Below are positions 27,833 through 37,420 of a stretch of DNA of 64,000 nt, piece after piece (the stretch's first letter is position 1; every line of letters begins with the position of its first letter). Source of the stretch: CAVTLG01 sp963735495 (GTDB taxonomy: Bacteria > Chloroflexota > Ktedonobacteria > Ktedonobacterales > Ktedonobacteraceae); assembly GCA_963735495.1 (NCBI GenBank), contig CAVTLG010000014.1, positions 930,001-994,000 on the forward strand, in the 5' to 3' direction. Below the pieces are notes generated by a model. The model did not search any database. It saw nothing but the letters and a program-made list of their open reading frames with translations, and was not told the origin of the DNA. Position numbers and translations under genes: made by a program.

Positions 27833-28210
27833 ATGGCTGAGAAGAAGGCCACCACGAAAGCAAAACAGAAAGCCGATGATGAGGCAGCCGTGCTTGCGGC
27901 CATCGCTGCGATGCCGGAGCCGGATCGCGCCATCGGCGAGCGGCTCCATGCACTCATCAAAGCCAACGCGCCAGACCTCTCGCCGAGGACTTGGTATAGC
28001 ATGCCCGCGTATGCCAACAAAGATGGTAAGATCATCTGCTTCTTCCAAACGACGCAGCGGTTCAAGACCAGATATGCGACGCTCGGATTCATGCACGATG
28101 CGCATCTGGACGAAGGCCATATGTGGCCGGTCGCCTACGCGCTGACGGAACTGACCGATGCGGAAGAGGCGAAGATTGTCGCGCTCGTGAAGAAGGCAGT
28201 GAGCCAATAA
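27833..28210 (+). CDS. DUF1801-like (YdhG family) protein
   Basis: 125 residues from ATG 27833, with AAAGGAAC upstream. After a Lys/Ala-rich start it reads RLHALIKANAPDLSPRTWYS, then MPAYANKDGKIICFFQ and an AKIVALVKKAV end. This is the compact alpha/beta pattern of DUF1801/YdhG-type proteins, whose biochemical role is unknown. It stands alone. Confidence 0.75.
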   Translation: MAEKKATTKAKQKADDEAAVLAAIAAMPEPDRAIGERLHALIKANAPDLSPRTWYSMPAYANKDGKIICFFQTTQRFKTRYATLGFMHDAHLDEGHMWPVAYALTELTDAEEAKIVALVKKAVSQ

Positions 28211-28590
28211 GGATACTTTTGGGTGCGATGCCTGAAAATGGCTAAAGTCGATCTGGATGCGAATGTGACGTATCTGTGAAAAAGAGGTCGTCTATTGTGA
28301 CCGCATTGCGAGGATCTATTGCTATGCTTCTTTACGAGGGCGGAAGTAAGAGACAAGATAGGTCCCTAGCAGGATGAAACATCCAGGATTTGCTTCCGCA
28401 CAGAATATCTGTTTGAGAGCTGAAAAGAGGAATCTTTCCGCTCTTTGCTGTTTCGGATTGCAGTGGTATGGACGAGTAGCAGTACGAATGACCGCAGGAC
28501 TATCGTTTGATAGATGAGCATGTCCACCGAACGAGCGGAAGAACCAAAATCAGACAGAGTAAATCCATAGTAGAACGGAGAGGAACAAGC
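28211..28590. other. Intergenic, no gene seen
   Basis: 380 bp upstream of the aldehyde dehydrogenase gene. The ORFs here lack ribosome sites and protein-like composition. It presumably holds the promoter of the dehydrogenase operon, but I could not pick a convincing -35/-10 pair. Confidence 0.4.
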
Positions 28591-30132
28591 ATGGCTACAG
28601 TCATGAAACCACAGAGGTATGTCAAACCAGGGAACCCTGACAGTATCGTGACGGTGAAACCGCGCTACGAAAACTTTATCGGCGGGCATTGGGTGCCACC
28701 GGTCCGTGGTGAGTATTCATCGAACCTGAGCCCAGCGACGGGACTGGCTTTCACGCAGGTGCCTCGCTCCACAGCGGAAGATGTTGAGGTCGCACTTGAT
28801 GCAGCCCATGCAGCGAAGGATGCGTGGGGAGAAACAGCACCGGCAGAGCGGGCACGTATCTTGAACAAGGTGGCGGATGCGATGGAGGCCAATCTCGAAA
28901 TGTTAGCCGTCGCCGAGAGTTGGGAAAACGGCAAGCCAGTACGCGAGACGCTCAATGCCGATCTGCCGCTCGCCATTGACCATTTCCGCTACTTCGCGAG
29001 CGCCATCCGTGCAGAGGAAGGACGTATCTCCGAGATCGATAAGAATACGGTCGCCTACCACTTTCAGGAGCCGCTTGGCGTGGTTGGACAGATCATCCCC
29101 TTCAATTTCCCCCTCCTGATGGCCGCATGGAAGATTGCTCCAGCGCTGGCGGCTGGGAACTGCACTGTCATCAAGCCTGCCAGCCCGACCCCCTGGTCGA
29201 TCCTGAAGCTAGCCGAAGTGATCGGCGACATCCTCCCGCCAGGAGTACTCAACATTGTCAATGGGCCAGGGGCCGAGATTGGCAAGGCTCTGGCAACCAA
29301 CAAACGCATCGCGAAGATCGCGTTTACCGGTGAGACGACGACCGGGCGCATGATTATGCAATATGCCGCCCAGAATATCATTCCATCGAGCACCGAACTT
29401 GGGGGCAAGTCGCCCAATATCTTCTTTGCCGATATTATGAATGCCGATGATGACTTCCTCGACAAGGCAATCGAAGGGCTTGTGCTCTACGCTTTCAATA
29501 AAGGTGAGGTCTGCACCTGCCCATCGCGAGCATTGATTCAGGAGTCGATCTACGACGCCTTCATGGAACGCGTCCTGCCTCGGATCGCGAAGATCCAACA
29601 AGGGGACCCACTCAGTCTTGATACACAGATTGGCCCACAGGTCTCGCGCGCTCAGATTGAGAAGATCGAGAGTTATGTCAACATTGGTCTCAATGAGGGG
29701 GCGCAACTGCTGATTGGTGGTGAGCGCAACCATCTGGCTGGGAACTCTGCAGGAGGCTACTACTTTAAGCCCACGGTTCTGAAAGGACAGAACAATATGC
29801 GCGTGTTCCAGGAGGAGATCTTTGGACCAGTTCTCGCATTGACCACCTTTAAGGATGAACAGGAGGCACTCGCTCTTGCCAATGACACGTTGTACGGATT
29901 GGGTGCTGGTGTGTGGACACGCGATATGGCCAGAGCCTATCGCATGGGCAGAGGCATCAAAGCTGGCCGTGTGTGGACCAATTGTTATCACCTCTATCCC
30001 GCCCATGCAGCCTTTGGCGGCTACAAGGTCTCTGGTGTTGGTCGAGAGAATCACCTCATGATGCTTGAGCACTACTCGCAAACGAAGTGCCTGCTCGTCA
30101 GTTACGATCCAAAACCCTTAGGCTTTTTCTAG
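28591..30132 (+). CDS. NAD-dependent aldehyde dehydrogenase (acetaldehyde/ExaC-type)
   Basis: 513 residues from ATG 28591 with GAGAGGA upstream; an earlier in-frame ATG at 28507 lacks a ribosome site. Motifs: PFNFPLLMAAWKIAPALAAG, STELGGKSPN (general-base Glu) and the nucleophile region GEVCTCPSR (Cys about 308). A second Cys two residues on and the ending ENHLMMLEHYSQTK are typical of the ExaC/AldB acetaldehyde dehydrogenase branch. A DUF779 gene follows at once and an alcohol dehydrogenase after that: an alcohol-to-acid oxidation operon. Confidence 0.93.
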   Translation: MATVMKPQRYVKPGNPDSIVTVKPRYENFIGGHWVPPVRGEYSSNLSPATGLAFTQVPRSTAEDVEVALDAAHAAKDAWGETAPAERARILNKVADAMEANLEMLAVAESWENGKPVRETLNADLPLAIDHFRYFASAIRAEEGRISEIDKNTVAYHFQEPLGVVGQIIPFNFPLLMAAWKIAPALAAGNCTVIKPASPTPWSILKLAEVIGDILPPGVLNIVNGPGAEIGKALATNKRIAKIAFTGETTTGRMIMQYAAQNIIPSSTELGGKSPNIFFADIMNADDDFLDKAIEGLVLYAFNKGEVCTCPSRALIQESIYDAFMERVLPRIAKIQQGDPLSLDTQIGPQVSRAQIEKIESYVNIGLNEGAQLLIGGERNHLAGNSAGGYYFKPTVLKGQNNMRVFQEEIFGPVLALTTFKDEQEALALANDTLYGLGAGVWTRDMARAYRMGRGIKAGRVWTNCYHLYPAHAAFGGYKVSGVGRENHLMMLEHYSQTKCLLVSYDPKPLGFF

Positions 30133-30142
30133 GAGGAGGGTG

Positions 30143-30478
30143 ATGAGTGAAACTGTCATCGCAACAAATGCCGCACGTGATCTGATCGTGCGGCTGAAAG
30201 CCCGCTATGGCCCGCTCATCTTCATGCAATCAGGGGGCTGCTGTGATGGCAGTTCCCCGATCTGCTTGAGCGAGGGCGACCTGCTCCTTGGCCCCAATGA
30301 CTTGCTGATTGGAGAAATCGCTGGTTGCCCTTTTTATATTGACAAAGAGCAATATGAACGCTGGCGCAGGCCACAGTTTCTGATTGACGTCACACCAGGG
30401 GAGGGCGATACTTTTTCGCTGGAAGGTCCTGAGGGGATGCACTTCGTGGCCCGCACGGAGGACAACCGGACACCGTAG
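30143..30478 (+). CDS. DUF779 protein, aldehyde dehydrogenase partner
   Basis: 111 residues from ATG 30143, preceded by AGGAGGAGGG; it begins 10 bp after the dehydrogenase stop. MQSGGCCDGSSPICL is the Cys-rich signature of DUF779, a small protein repeatedly found beside acetaldehyde dehydrogenase genes. The cysteines (CC and C) could bind metal. Its function is not known to me. Confidence 0.9.
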   Translation: MSETVIATNAARDLIVRLKARYGPLIFMQSGGCCDGSSPICLSEGDLLLGPNDLLIGEIAGCPFYIDKEQYERWRRPQFLIDVTPGEGDTFSLEGPEGMHFVARTEDNRTP

Positions 30479-30518
30479 TATCAGGGTAAACTCACTGTTC
30501 TAAAGAAGGAGCATAATC

Positions 30519-31547
30519 ATGGCACAAACGATGAAAGCGGCAGTGGTGCACGATTTCACATCGCCACTGCGTATTGAGGAAGTCGCAAAACCAGAACCAG
30601 GTCTGGAACAGATCGTTGTCAAGATTGAGACATCGGGCTTGTGTCACACGGATATCCACGCCGCCCATGGCGATTGGCCCGTCAAGCCGAAACTCCCGCT
30701 TATTCCTGGTCATGAAGGAGTCGGGATTGTCGAAAAGGTCGGTCTGGGAGTCAAAGAGGTCAAAGAGGGAGATCGCGTAGCCATTCCATGGCTGGGCTAT
30801 GCCTGCGGAACCTGTCGTTATTGTGTCTCCGGTTGGGAGACGCTCTGCGAGCAGCAAGTCAACACTGGCTACTTCATGGACGGTACCTACGCCGAATATA
30901 CCAGGGCTTTTGCCAGGTACGTCTGTAAAGTCCCTGCAAGCATCAATTCCTTCGAAGCTGCTCCGCTGACGTGCGCTGGTGTCACGACCTATAAGGCCGT
31001 CAAAGTCAGTGGTGCTCGGCCTGCGAGCCTGGTTGCCATCTTTGGGATCGGTGGCCTGGGGCATCTGGCGCTGCAATATGCCAGGATTGCTGGCGCTGAA
31101 GTGGTGGCCGTTGACGTGGTTGACGAGAAACTTGAACTCGCTAGGCAACTCGGTGCCGCCTATACCGTGAACAGCAGGCAGCAGGACCCGATTGAGGCCA
31201 TCAAGAAGCTAGGAGGAGCCGATGCGGCCATCAGTGTGGCCGTCTCGCCGAAAGCCTTCGAACATGCCTATGGTTCATTGCGGCGCGGGGGGACGCTCGT
31301 CTTCGTTGCGCTCCCAGCGGATAACCATATCCAACTGCCCATCTTCGAGACCGTCCTCAATGGCACGAAGGTCGTTGGCTCGATTGTCGGCACGCGCCTC
31401 GATCTGGCCGAAGTCTTTGAGCTGCACGCCGCAGGCAAGACCCACGTGACCTATGAGACGCGACACCTTGAGCAGGTCAATGCGTGCTTTGAGGACATTG
31501 AGAAGGCTCGTATCCCGGCACGGCTGGTTTTCGACATGACCAAATAG
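30519..31547 (+). CDS. Zinc-dependent alcohol dehydrogenase (AdhP-like)
   Basis: 342 residues, AAGGAG before the ATG. Catalytic zinc ligands are in SGLCHTDIHAAHGDWP and IPGHEGVG; the structural zinc cysteines are in YACGTCRYCVSGWETLC; the Rossmann motif is IFGIGGLGHLALQYA. This is the MDR family, close to bacterial AdhP/AdhA ethanol dehydrogenases. It lies 40 bp after DUF779 and likely shares a transcript with it, so alcohol would be oxidised to aldehyde and then to acid. Confidence 0.93.
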   Translation: MAQTMKAAVVHDFTSPLRIEEVAKPEPGLEQIVVKIETSGLCHTDIHAAHGDWPVKPKLPLIPGHEGVGIVEKVGLGVKEVKEGDRVAIPWLGYACGTCRYCVSGWETLCEQQVNTGYFMDGTYAEYTRAFARYVCKVPASINSFEAAPLTCAGVTTYKAVKVSGARPASLVAIFGIGGLGHLALQYARIAGAEVVAVDVVDEKLELARQLGAAYTVNSRQQDPIEAIKKLGGADAAISVAVSPKAFEHAYGSLRRGGTLVFVALPADNHIQLPIFETVLNGTKVVGSIVGTRLDLAEVFELHAAGKTHVTYETRHLEQVNACFEDIEKARIPARLVFDMTK

Positions 31548-31566
31548 GCGGTCATCCTCTGGCACG

Positions 31567-32079
31567 TTGCTCACAAAGATGATGAGCGATGCCATGGGTC
31601 GCTCGCTGAGCAATGTCTTGTTTGGAGCTTTTGGCCAGGTGCAAATCAGCACGAGCATGGGTACGGACAATGGCGCCGTACGTTCGGGTTCCGCTGACGA
31701 CATTGGGATGATGCTAGCCTACGCGCATAGCGTCATTATTGTGCCTGGCTATGGCCTGGCTGTGGCTCAGGCACAGCACGTCGTACGAGAACTAACGGAT
31801 CTGTTTGAGAAGCGGGGAGTAGAGGTGAAATACGCAATCCATCCTGTAGCAGGCAGGACGCCCGGACAAATGGACGTACTGCTGGTGGAGGCCAATGTAC
31901 CGTACGAGGAACTCAAAGAGATGGATGAGATCAACGAGGAGTTCAAGCGGGCGGACGTGGCACTGGTGGTCGGAGCCAACGATGTGGTCAATCCGGCAGC
32001 CCGCAAAGACCCGGCAAGCCCGATCTACGGTATGCCGATTCTCAATGCCGATCAGGCTCGTAGCATTCGCCTTTTGTGA
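31567..32079 (+). pseudogene. pntB: NAD(P) transhydrogenase beta subunit, C-terminal fragment
   Basis: Reads LTKMMSDAMGRSLSNVLFG, then IVPGYGLAVAQAQH, HPVAGRTPGQMDVLLVEANV and GANDVVNPAARKDP: the NADP-binding domain III of PntB. All membrane helices and the N-terminal half are missing. The 3' end has slipped out of frame near 32070: the other frame continues AFVIVM, where family members read a similar hydrophobic stretch. No ribosome site precedes it. A dead fragment captured behind the dehydrogenase operon. Confidence 0.85.
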
Positions 32080-32353
32080 TCGTGATGGAATGCGAAGAAG
32101 ATAAACCTCTTGTAGAGGAGAATCTGAATAGTGGTGGGTGAAAAAACCTCTTATCTGGAGAAAAACGGAAGAACAAGCTCCTGGTCATTGCCGCAAAAAG
32201 CAGGCCACAGAAAGCCAGTGCAATGATGCAAACAACGCCAGTGACGTGCCTGTTTCTCAGGATCTCCAGATTCCTTCCAATCTTATGCCTGAGTTAATAA
32301 GTGCAAAGAGCGTATGAAAGTCAGAAAAGCAAAAACCACGAGGAGCGTTAGCT

Positions 32354-33607
32354 ATGTATAAACACACCCGGACACGTCTGCATGCGTTCTTCCTTGCAGC
32401 ATCGTTACTCACCCTAGGTACCTTCATTCTGGCTAGCTGTGGCAGCAGCCAGCGTGGGACCAACCCACAAAGCTCTGCATCGGCCACTCCAACTATCAGC
32501 AGTTTCGCATCGGCTACAGCGACCGTCAGCAGCTCGACACCTGCTTCAACTCCGACACTCGCACTTCCATCGCCAACATCCACGAGACCAGCGAAGCCAG
32601 TTGTCCCATTCACGCTGATGCGTCTGTTCGATCAGCAACACGGCTGGGCTCTGACCGCCTCCTCAATTCTGAAAACAGCTGATGGTGGTCGGACCTGGCA
32701 AGATGTCACCCCTGCCAATGTCCGTGCGTTGATCAATCCTGGTGCCGCGTTTTACAATCCTTTGACGGCCTGGGTCAATATCACGCCTTTCGGAGGAGAC
32801 CGCACGACCTTTCAACTGATTCACACGACCGATGGCGGTCTAACCTGGACCACGCAAACCGCTCAGATTAACACGCCGGTCATCCAGATTATCGACCTCA
32901 AATTCATCAACGCGCGCGAGGGCTGGGTCGAGATCGATGAAGGGAGTGGTATGGGACAGCAGGAAGCAGGCATCGTTCATACTACTGATGGAGGAGCGAC
33001 CTGGAAACTGGTCAGTACCAGCATCGGCACACCGCATGGCGTTGGGGTCTTCCCTTACAGAGGTCGGAAAACCGGGCTGGCCTTCGCCAATTCAAGCACT
33101 GGCTGGGCTGGTGTGACGACGTATGGTACGAACCAGAATTTCGTCTATGTTACCCACAACGGAGGCATCTCCTGGACGCTACAGACCCTGCCTCCTAACA
33201 CCACGATGGGAGTAATGGGCGGCACGACCCCACCAGTCATCTTTGGTCAGGACATTGTCATGCCAGTGCTGGAGAATAACGGATTTGCCTTTTACCTCAG
33301 CCACAATGGTGGTACAACCTGGCAATCTAACCCGGTGGTGTTCCCTGGCAGCCAGGGTCAGGTAGGCCAGAACAACCTGTATGTTGTCGATCCCACACAC
33401 GCCTGGGCGATTGATAGCCAGGGAGGTTTGTACATCACGACCAATGGTGGTCAAAGCTGGAGCCTCTCTTCAACCCTGCACGATGTGAGCCAGTTCAGCT
33501 TTATCTCACGTACCACTGGCTGGGCCTATCGTGGGCAAGTGCCGACTTTGCTGAAAACCACTGACGGTGGCCGGAGTTGGAACAAGATCAGCTACAGCAT
33601 TTCCTAA
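32354..33607 (+). CDS. YCF48/BNR-like beta-propeller lipoprotein
   Basis: 417 residues. GAGGA lies before the ATG. The lipoprotein signal has lipobox LASC (Cys about 29), followed by a Ser/Thr/Pro linker to about 90. Repeated Asp-box motifs follow (ADGGRTWQ, TDGGLTWT, TDGGATWK, HNGGISWT, HNGGTTWQ, TNGGQSWS, TDGGRSWN), the pattern of YCF48/HCF136 and sialidase-type propellers. It is probably a surface-anchored seven-bladed propeller. The ligand is unknown, and there is no operon partner. Confidence 0.88.
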   Translation: MYKHTRTRLHAFFLAASLLTLGTFILASCGSSQRGTNPQSSASATPTISSFASATATVSSSTPASTPTLALPSPTSTRPAKPVVPFTLMRLFDQQHGWALTASSILKTADGGRTWQDVTPANVRALINPGAAFYNPLTAWVNITPFGGDRTTFQLIHTTDGGLTWTTQTAQINTPVIQIIDLKFINAREGWVEIDEGSGMGQQEAGIVHTTDGGATWKLVSTSIGTPHGVGVFPYRGRKTGLAFANSSTGWAGVTTYGTNQNFVYVTHNGGISWTLQTLPPNTTMGVMGGTTPPVIFGQDIVMPVLENNGFAFYLSHNGGTTWQSNPVVFPGSQGQVGQNNLYVVDPTHAWAIDSQGGLYITTNGGQSWSLSSTLHDVSQFSFISRTTGWAYRGQVPTLLKTTDGGRSWNKISYSIS

Positions 33608-34186
33608 CTGCTAGAAGCCGCTCCCAGCAAGGCGGTGATCTGCGTGGGCTTAGCAAGCGCTCTAAGCCCGTGCGGATTCTTTTGTGCATTATGTTTCTCA
33701 TCCTCCTCCTGAGTGGCCTCGTTCTGGGAGTGCAGATACAACAAACCACTTTGCTCAGACACAAACGTAAAGACCGTGTGGTCAATATGATACCCGTTTT
33801 GTTTAAGTCTGTCTGCTTGCTTTCCCGTTTTCTCTGTCTGCTCGTTCTTGACGCAACTACCTACTACTCTGCCAAAGGCGATAAACAATTTTCCTACCTT
33901 CTTTACTCCCACTGTTAATTTCATCGCTCTCACCCGTTTGTACTATAAGATGTGCCTATTATAAGGTATGCCTATAATTGAGTACGCCCCTCTTTTTGGT
34001 ATCTTGTCCCATGAGCCTTAACGCATGGGGGCAGTAAATATGGGCAAGGATTGATCAGGCTCTAAAAGCTGACTGCTCAAAAGAGAGAAGGCTTTGGTAC
34101 GCTCATCTTTCATACAAAGCGCAGAAGAGTCTGAAAAACGGGTCCACTTTATTGGATGAGATGAGTAATATATTTGGAGCGTGTCT
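33608..34186. other. Intergenic region, 579 bp
   Basis: Open frames on both strands here lack ribosome sites and resemble no family. The only structured element is the tandem repeat at 33944-33975. The rest is probably leader sequence or decayed DNA. Confidence 0.5.
33944..33975 (+). repeat. Two tandem 16-bp direct repeats
   Basis: TATAAGATGTGCCTAT is followed at once by TATAAGGTATGCCTAT; 14 of 16 positions agree. The pair is flanked by GTACT (33940-33944) and AGTAC (33981-33985). It may be a tandem regulator site, lying about 210 bp before the mannosyltransferase gene. Confidence 0.6.
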
Positions 34187-35494
34187 ATGGCCTTATTTGC
34201 GAACGATCCAAAAAAAAATAACGCTATTGCGCCGCTATCTTCCCAGGAAATCTCTCAGGCTGTGCTCCCAATCACACCGCTGCCTATCAGCGTCGTGGCG
34301 CCAGAAAGATCCTCGCTGATACCATCGGTGTCCCAGCGTGCACTCCGTGGTGAATGGTATGCGTGGTATCGTGCGTTGCAATGTATCTGGCCCTACTATC
34401 TGGCAACGCATATCGCCTATGTTCTCCTCACGTATCTCGCTAGCCTCTTTACGATCAGGAATTTTACTCCCCAGACGTTAGGTCTTCGTTCCATGCTCAA
34501 TGCCTGGAACCGTTGGGATAGCGGTCAATTTACGACCATAGCCACGCATGGATACCAGGGAGCATGGCAAACAGCGTTCTTCCCGCTCTATCCCGTCTTG
34601 GAGCGCGCTCTGACTTTTCTGGTGCGCTCTCCACTTGCGGCGGGACTTATTATCTCCAACCTGGCAACGCTTGTGCTCTTCATGGTGCTCTATCGTCTTA
34701 TCAGGGAGGATTTTGATCAGGAACGTGCCGCGCGTGCCCTGCTCTATTGCGCCGCTTTCCCTACCGCCTTCTTCCTAAGCGCAGCATATAACGAATCGTT
34801 TTTCCTCTGCTTTGTCGTGCTGAGTTTTTATCAGATGCGCCGTGGTCACTGGTGGCTGGCTGGACTTTTCGGCTTTCTGGCTGTTCTGACTCGCTCATCG
34901 GGTCTGGTTCTGCTGATTCCTTATTGCTACGAATACTTGCGTCAGCGCGACTTTCACCTCAAAGCAATTCGCCTCAACGTTGCCAGTTGCCTGTTGATTC
35001 CGCTGGCAGTGATCCTCTTTGCCCTGTTCTGCTACGTGCGCTTTCAAAACCTGTTCGCTTTCTCCTCTGCCCAACTTGTCTGGGGCCGCGTACTACGCGT
35101 GCCAGGCTTTGGGCTTGCGGTTGCGGCCAAGATTATCTCGCGGCAAAACCCTCTGAGCTTCTCTGCGATTCATAATATGATCGATCTAGCCGCCGGGCTG
35201 GCAATGCTCGGCCTGATCGTGCTCTGCTTTGTTGGACCCTGGAGACTCAGCCGGGATCTGCTGACATACGCGCTCTACGCTGCCGCCATGTACTTGTTCC
35301 TGACCCTCTTCCCATCGGTTGATGGCTACCCTTTGCAGTCACTTTCGCGGCAGGTCATTGAGCTTTTCCCAGTCTTTATCATCCTGGCCTCGCTGGGTAA
35401 AAAGCCTCAGTTCAATCTGTACTATCTGACCATCACCGGCGCTCTCGCGGGCTTTCTGCTACTCCAGTTTCTGACAGGAGGCTGGATCGTCTAA
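34187..35494 (+). CDS. PIG-V-like integral membrane mannosyltransferase
   Basis: 435 residues from ATG 34187; GGAG lies 7 bases upstream, whereas GTG 34181 sits too close to it. The protein has many hydrophobic segments. The lumenal-type motif WDSGQFTTIATHGYQ and then FFPLYPVLER is the hallmark of the PIG-V (GT-C fold) family, which transfers mannose from a lipid-linked donor. FPTAFFLSAAYNESFFL is also typical. The substrate in bacteria is unknown. Transcribed alone and convergent with the acyltransferase. Confidence 0.85.
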   Translation: MALFANDPKKNNAIAPLSSQEISQAVLPITPLPISVVAPERSSLIPSVSQRALRGEWYAWYRALQCIWPYYLATHIAYVLLTYLASLFTIRNFTPQTLGLRSMLNAWNRWDSGQFTTIATHGYQGAWQTAFFPLYPVLERALTFLVRSPLAAGLIISNLATLVLFMVLYRLIREDFDQERAARALLYCAAFPTAFFLSAAYNESFFLCFVVLSFYQMRRGHWWLAGLFGFLAVLTRSSGLVLLIPYCYEYLRQRDFHLKAIRLNVASCLLIPLAVILFALFCYVRFQNLFAFSSAQLVWGRVLRVPGFGLAVAAKIISRQNPLSFSAIHNMIDLAAGLAMLGLIVLCFVGPWRLSRDLLTYALYAAAMYLFLTLFPSVDGYPLQSLSRQVIELFPVFIILASLGKKPQFNLYYLTITGALAGFLLLQFLTGGWIV

Positions 35495-35638
35495 TGGCTG
35501 GAAACCAAAGCAAGGAAAACTGGACTGTAGTTATTTCCTTTGCGGCTACTGAGCTGCTTTACAAGATGTCGATGGAGGAAGCCAGGTTGGGAACTGCCAA
35601 TTCCCAGTCTTCCCGCCGATAACCCACTTTTCAGCTCA

Positions 35639-37057
35639 TCAGAATCTCACCATATTTGACTCACTTTCCCACCTTGTTGAGACGTTGGATTTGCTCCCCG
35701 GGAGTGGTTTCATAAGCTTGGATCGTAGCTTTTCTCCCAGGCGTATGCCAGGTTTTTCAATCCAGAGATATGAAGCAAGAGAAATTGGAAGAATAGCCAC
35801 TAGCACCCATATCCAGAGGAGCACGATAAGTGGAAGCGTTAAATCGACTGACTGGTGGAGAGGGACCAGTACTATCGCTGTGAAGCATTCAATGAGAGGA
35901 TCATGCCACATATAAAGACTGAACGAAATCAAGCCGATCCAGCGCAAGGGCGTCCACTCGAACGGTCGCTTCAACCAGGATGGACCAGTGAGAAGCGCAA
36001 AGAGGCAGAGACCGAAACCAAGGGCATAGAAAATACCCTGCCACTCGTTCCATGAATGTATCAACAGATTGCGGTAAGGATCAAAAAAGTGGAGTGTGTA
36101 GTTGTAATACCAGGTGTAAAAATGCCAGAGGGTCATAAAGCTAAGGATGGCCAGTCCAATGAGAAAAAGAGGGACACTGGAATTACGTAGCCTCTCATCC
36201 CAATGTCTTACTTCAGGAGCATGCTGTAAAAAGATATAGAGTATGCATAGGAACATTCCAACCGCAAACACCTCGAGTGATTTACCACTTCCCCCATAAA
36301 TATACGGCATCACCGCATTTACTATGGAACCGGGAAGAAAAGGAATGTGTGTTTTCCCTTCTCCCCAATAGAGGGTAAACAGCCCCCAGGCGATCATAAC
36401 AAGCAGACAGAACGTCAATTTAATCAGACGCCAGCCTGCTTTTCCCCGACGTACCACTAGCCCCATCACCCAGGCAATCAAAGGCAGCAACAGATAAAAT
36501 TGAAACTCGACAGCCAGGGTCCAGAATGGGCCATTAATTGTTTGATAGGTAGCTGGAAAGTCCTGGCGAAAGGTTAGGAAAAGCCAGAGATCATACCAGT
36601 AGCGTATCTGGAAATATTCCCGATTGAACAGAAGGACCATGAAGAAGAGCGCCACATAGTAGGCAGGTACAATACGAAAAATGCGCCGAAGGTAGAATTG
36701 GGGCAGAGAGGGCCACGCGCTGTCAAACAGGAGAGCCTTTGCATACGGTAGGAAAAGCAGGAAACCGGAAAGAACAAAAAAAAGCACAACACCACATTGC
36801 CCGTAAATAGCTATTGCGTTTACGAATGTCTGTACTCCGCTGACAGCTGGAAGCCAGATATAGTTGGTACTAAGAGAAAAATTAACATGGAACATAAGGA
36901 CAGAGAGGCAGGCTATTGCTCGAACTCCATCCAGTACCTTGATCGAGTTTTTCTGCTTCCCATCGTCGAGCAAATGCGAAATGAATTGAACCCAGGATCG
37001 TGATATCTTGTTCTCCGCAACACCCTCTGCTCCTCCTGCTATTAACTCGTCTTCCAT
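35639..37057 (-). CDS. Acyltransferase family 3 (OafA/YrhL-like) membrane protein
   Basis: 472 residues from ATG 37057 (AAAAGGA upstream); the longer frame to 37147 has no ribosome site. Near the N-terminus it reads LDGVRAIACLSVLMFHVNF with the conserved His, then GVVLFFVLSGFLLFLPYAKA and FYLRRIFRIVPAYYVALF. About ten membrane segments follow, with FSLYMWHDPLIE near the end. Such proteins move acyl groups onto sugars or lipids of the cell surface. Confidence 0.92.
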   Translation of the reverse strand: MEDELIAGGAEGVAENKISRSWVQFISHLLDDGKQKNSIKVLDGVRAIACLSVLMFHVNFSLSTNYIWLPAVSGVQTFVNAIAIYGQCGVVLFFVLSGFLLFLPYAKALLFDSAWPSLPQFYLRRIFRIVPAYYVALFFMVLLFNREYFQIRYWYDLWLFLTFRQDFPATYQTINGPFWTLAVEFQFYLLLPLIAWVMGLVVRRGKAGWRLIKLTFCLLVMIAWGLFTLYWGEGKTHIPFLPGSIVNAVMPYIYGGSGKSLEVFAVGMFLCILYIFLQHAPEVRHWDERLRNSSVPLFLIGLAILSFMTLWHFYTWYYNYTLHFFDPYRNLLIHSWNEWQGIFYALGFGLCLFALLTGPSWLKRPFEWTPLRWIGLISFSLYMWHDPLIECFTAIVLVPLHQSVDLTLPLIVLLWIWVLVAILPISLASYLWIEKPGIRLGEKLRSKLMKPLPGSKSNVSTRWESESNMVRF

Positions 37058-37281
37058 TTTGATTCCTTTTCTCCTGCTGAATAGAATATGATCTATAAAT
37101 GTGGGCATATGAATATATTGACGAAATTCTCTTATGAAGATGCACATTTTTCTGTAAAATAGATAGAAAAGTACTAGTGTTGTTGGCCGCCTTTGTAGAA
37201 GAGTAAATGAGAGGTTCGCTCAGAAATGGTTGATACTGTTGTTCAAACTGAACAAAGCCGAGATAGCCCAGAGACGAACGC

Positions 37282-37420
37282 CTAAAAGCCTTTGGCAACG
37301 TGATCAAATACCTGCTGATGCCTGGGGATACCGATGCCACTATCTTGTACGCTGATCTGAACCACCTGGGTGGGAGGCTCTTCCTTGATCGTCACAACGA
37401 TAGCGCCGCCTTGAGGACTG
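37282..37420 (-). pseudogene. Histidine kinase HATPase fragment
   Basis: The minus strand reads IVVTIKEE then VQISVQDSGIGIPRHQQVFD and a stop. DSGIGI is the G1 box of the HATPase domain. It begins right where the PAS fragment ends, in a different frame, so a deletion has removed the dimerisation region and most of the kinase. Confidence 0.6.

Noticed and set aside
28366..28689. 107-residue minus-strand ORF upstream of the aldehyde dehydrogenase
   Set aside because: It overlaps the dehydrogenase start, lacks a ribosome site and resembles nothing.
29209..30081. 290-residue minus-strand ORF inside the aldehyde dehydrogenase gene
   Set aside because: Antisense shadow of a well-supported enzyme gene.
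33604..33933. Opposed ORFs in the gap after the YCF48-like gene
   Set aside because: Both strands are open by chance over short lengths; neither has a ribosome site or domain.
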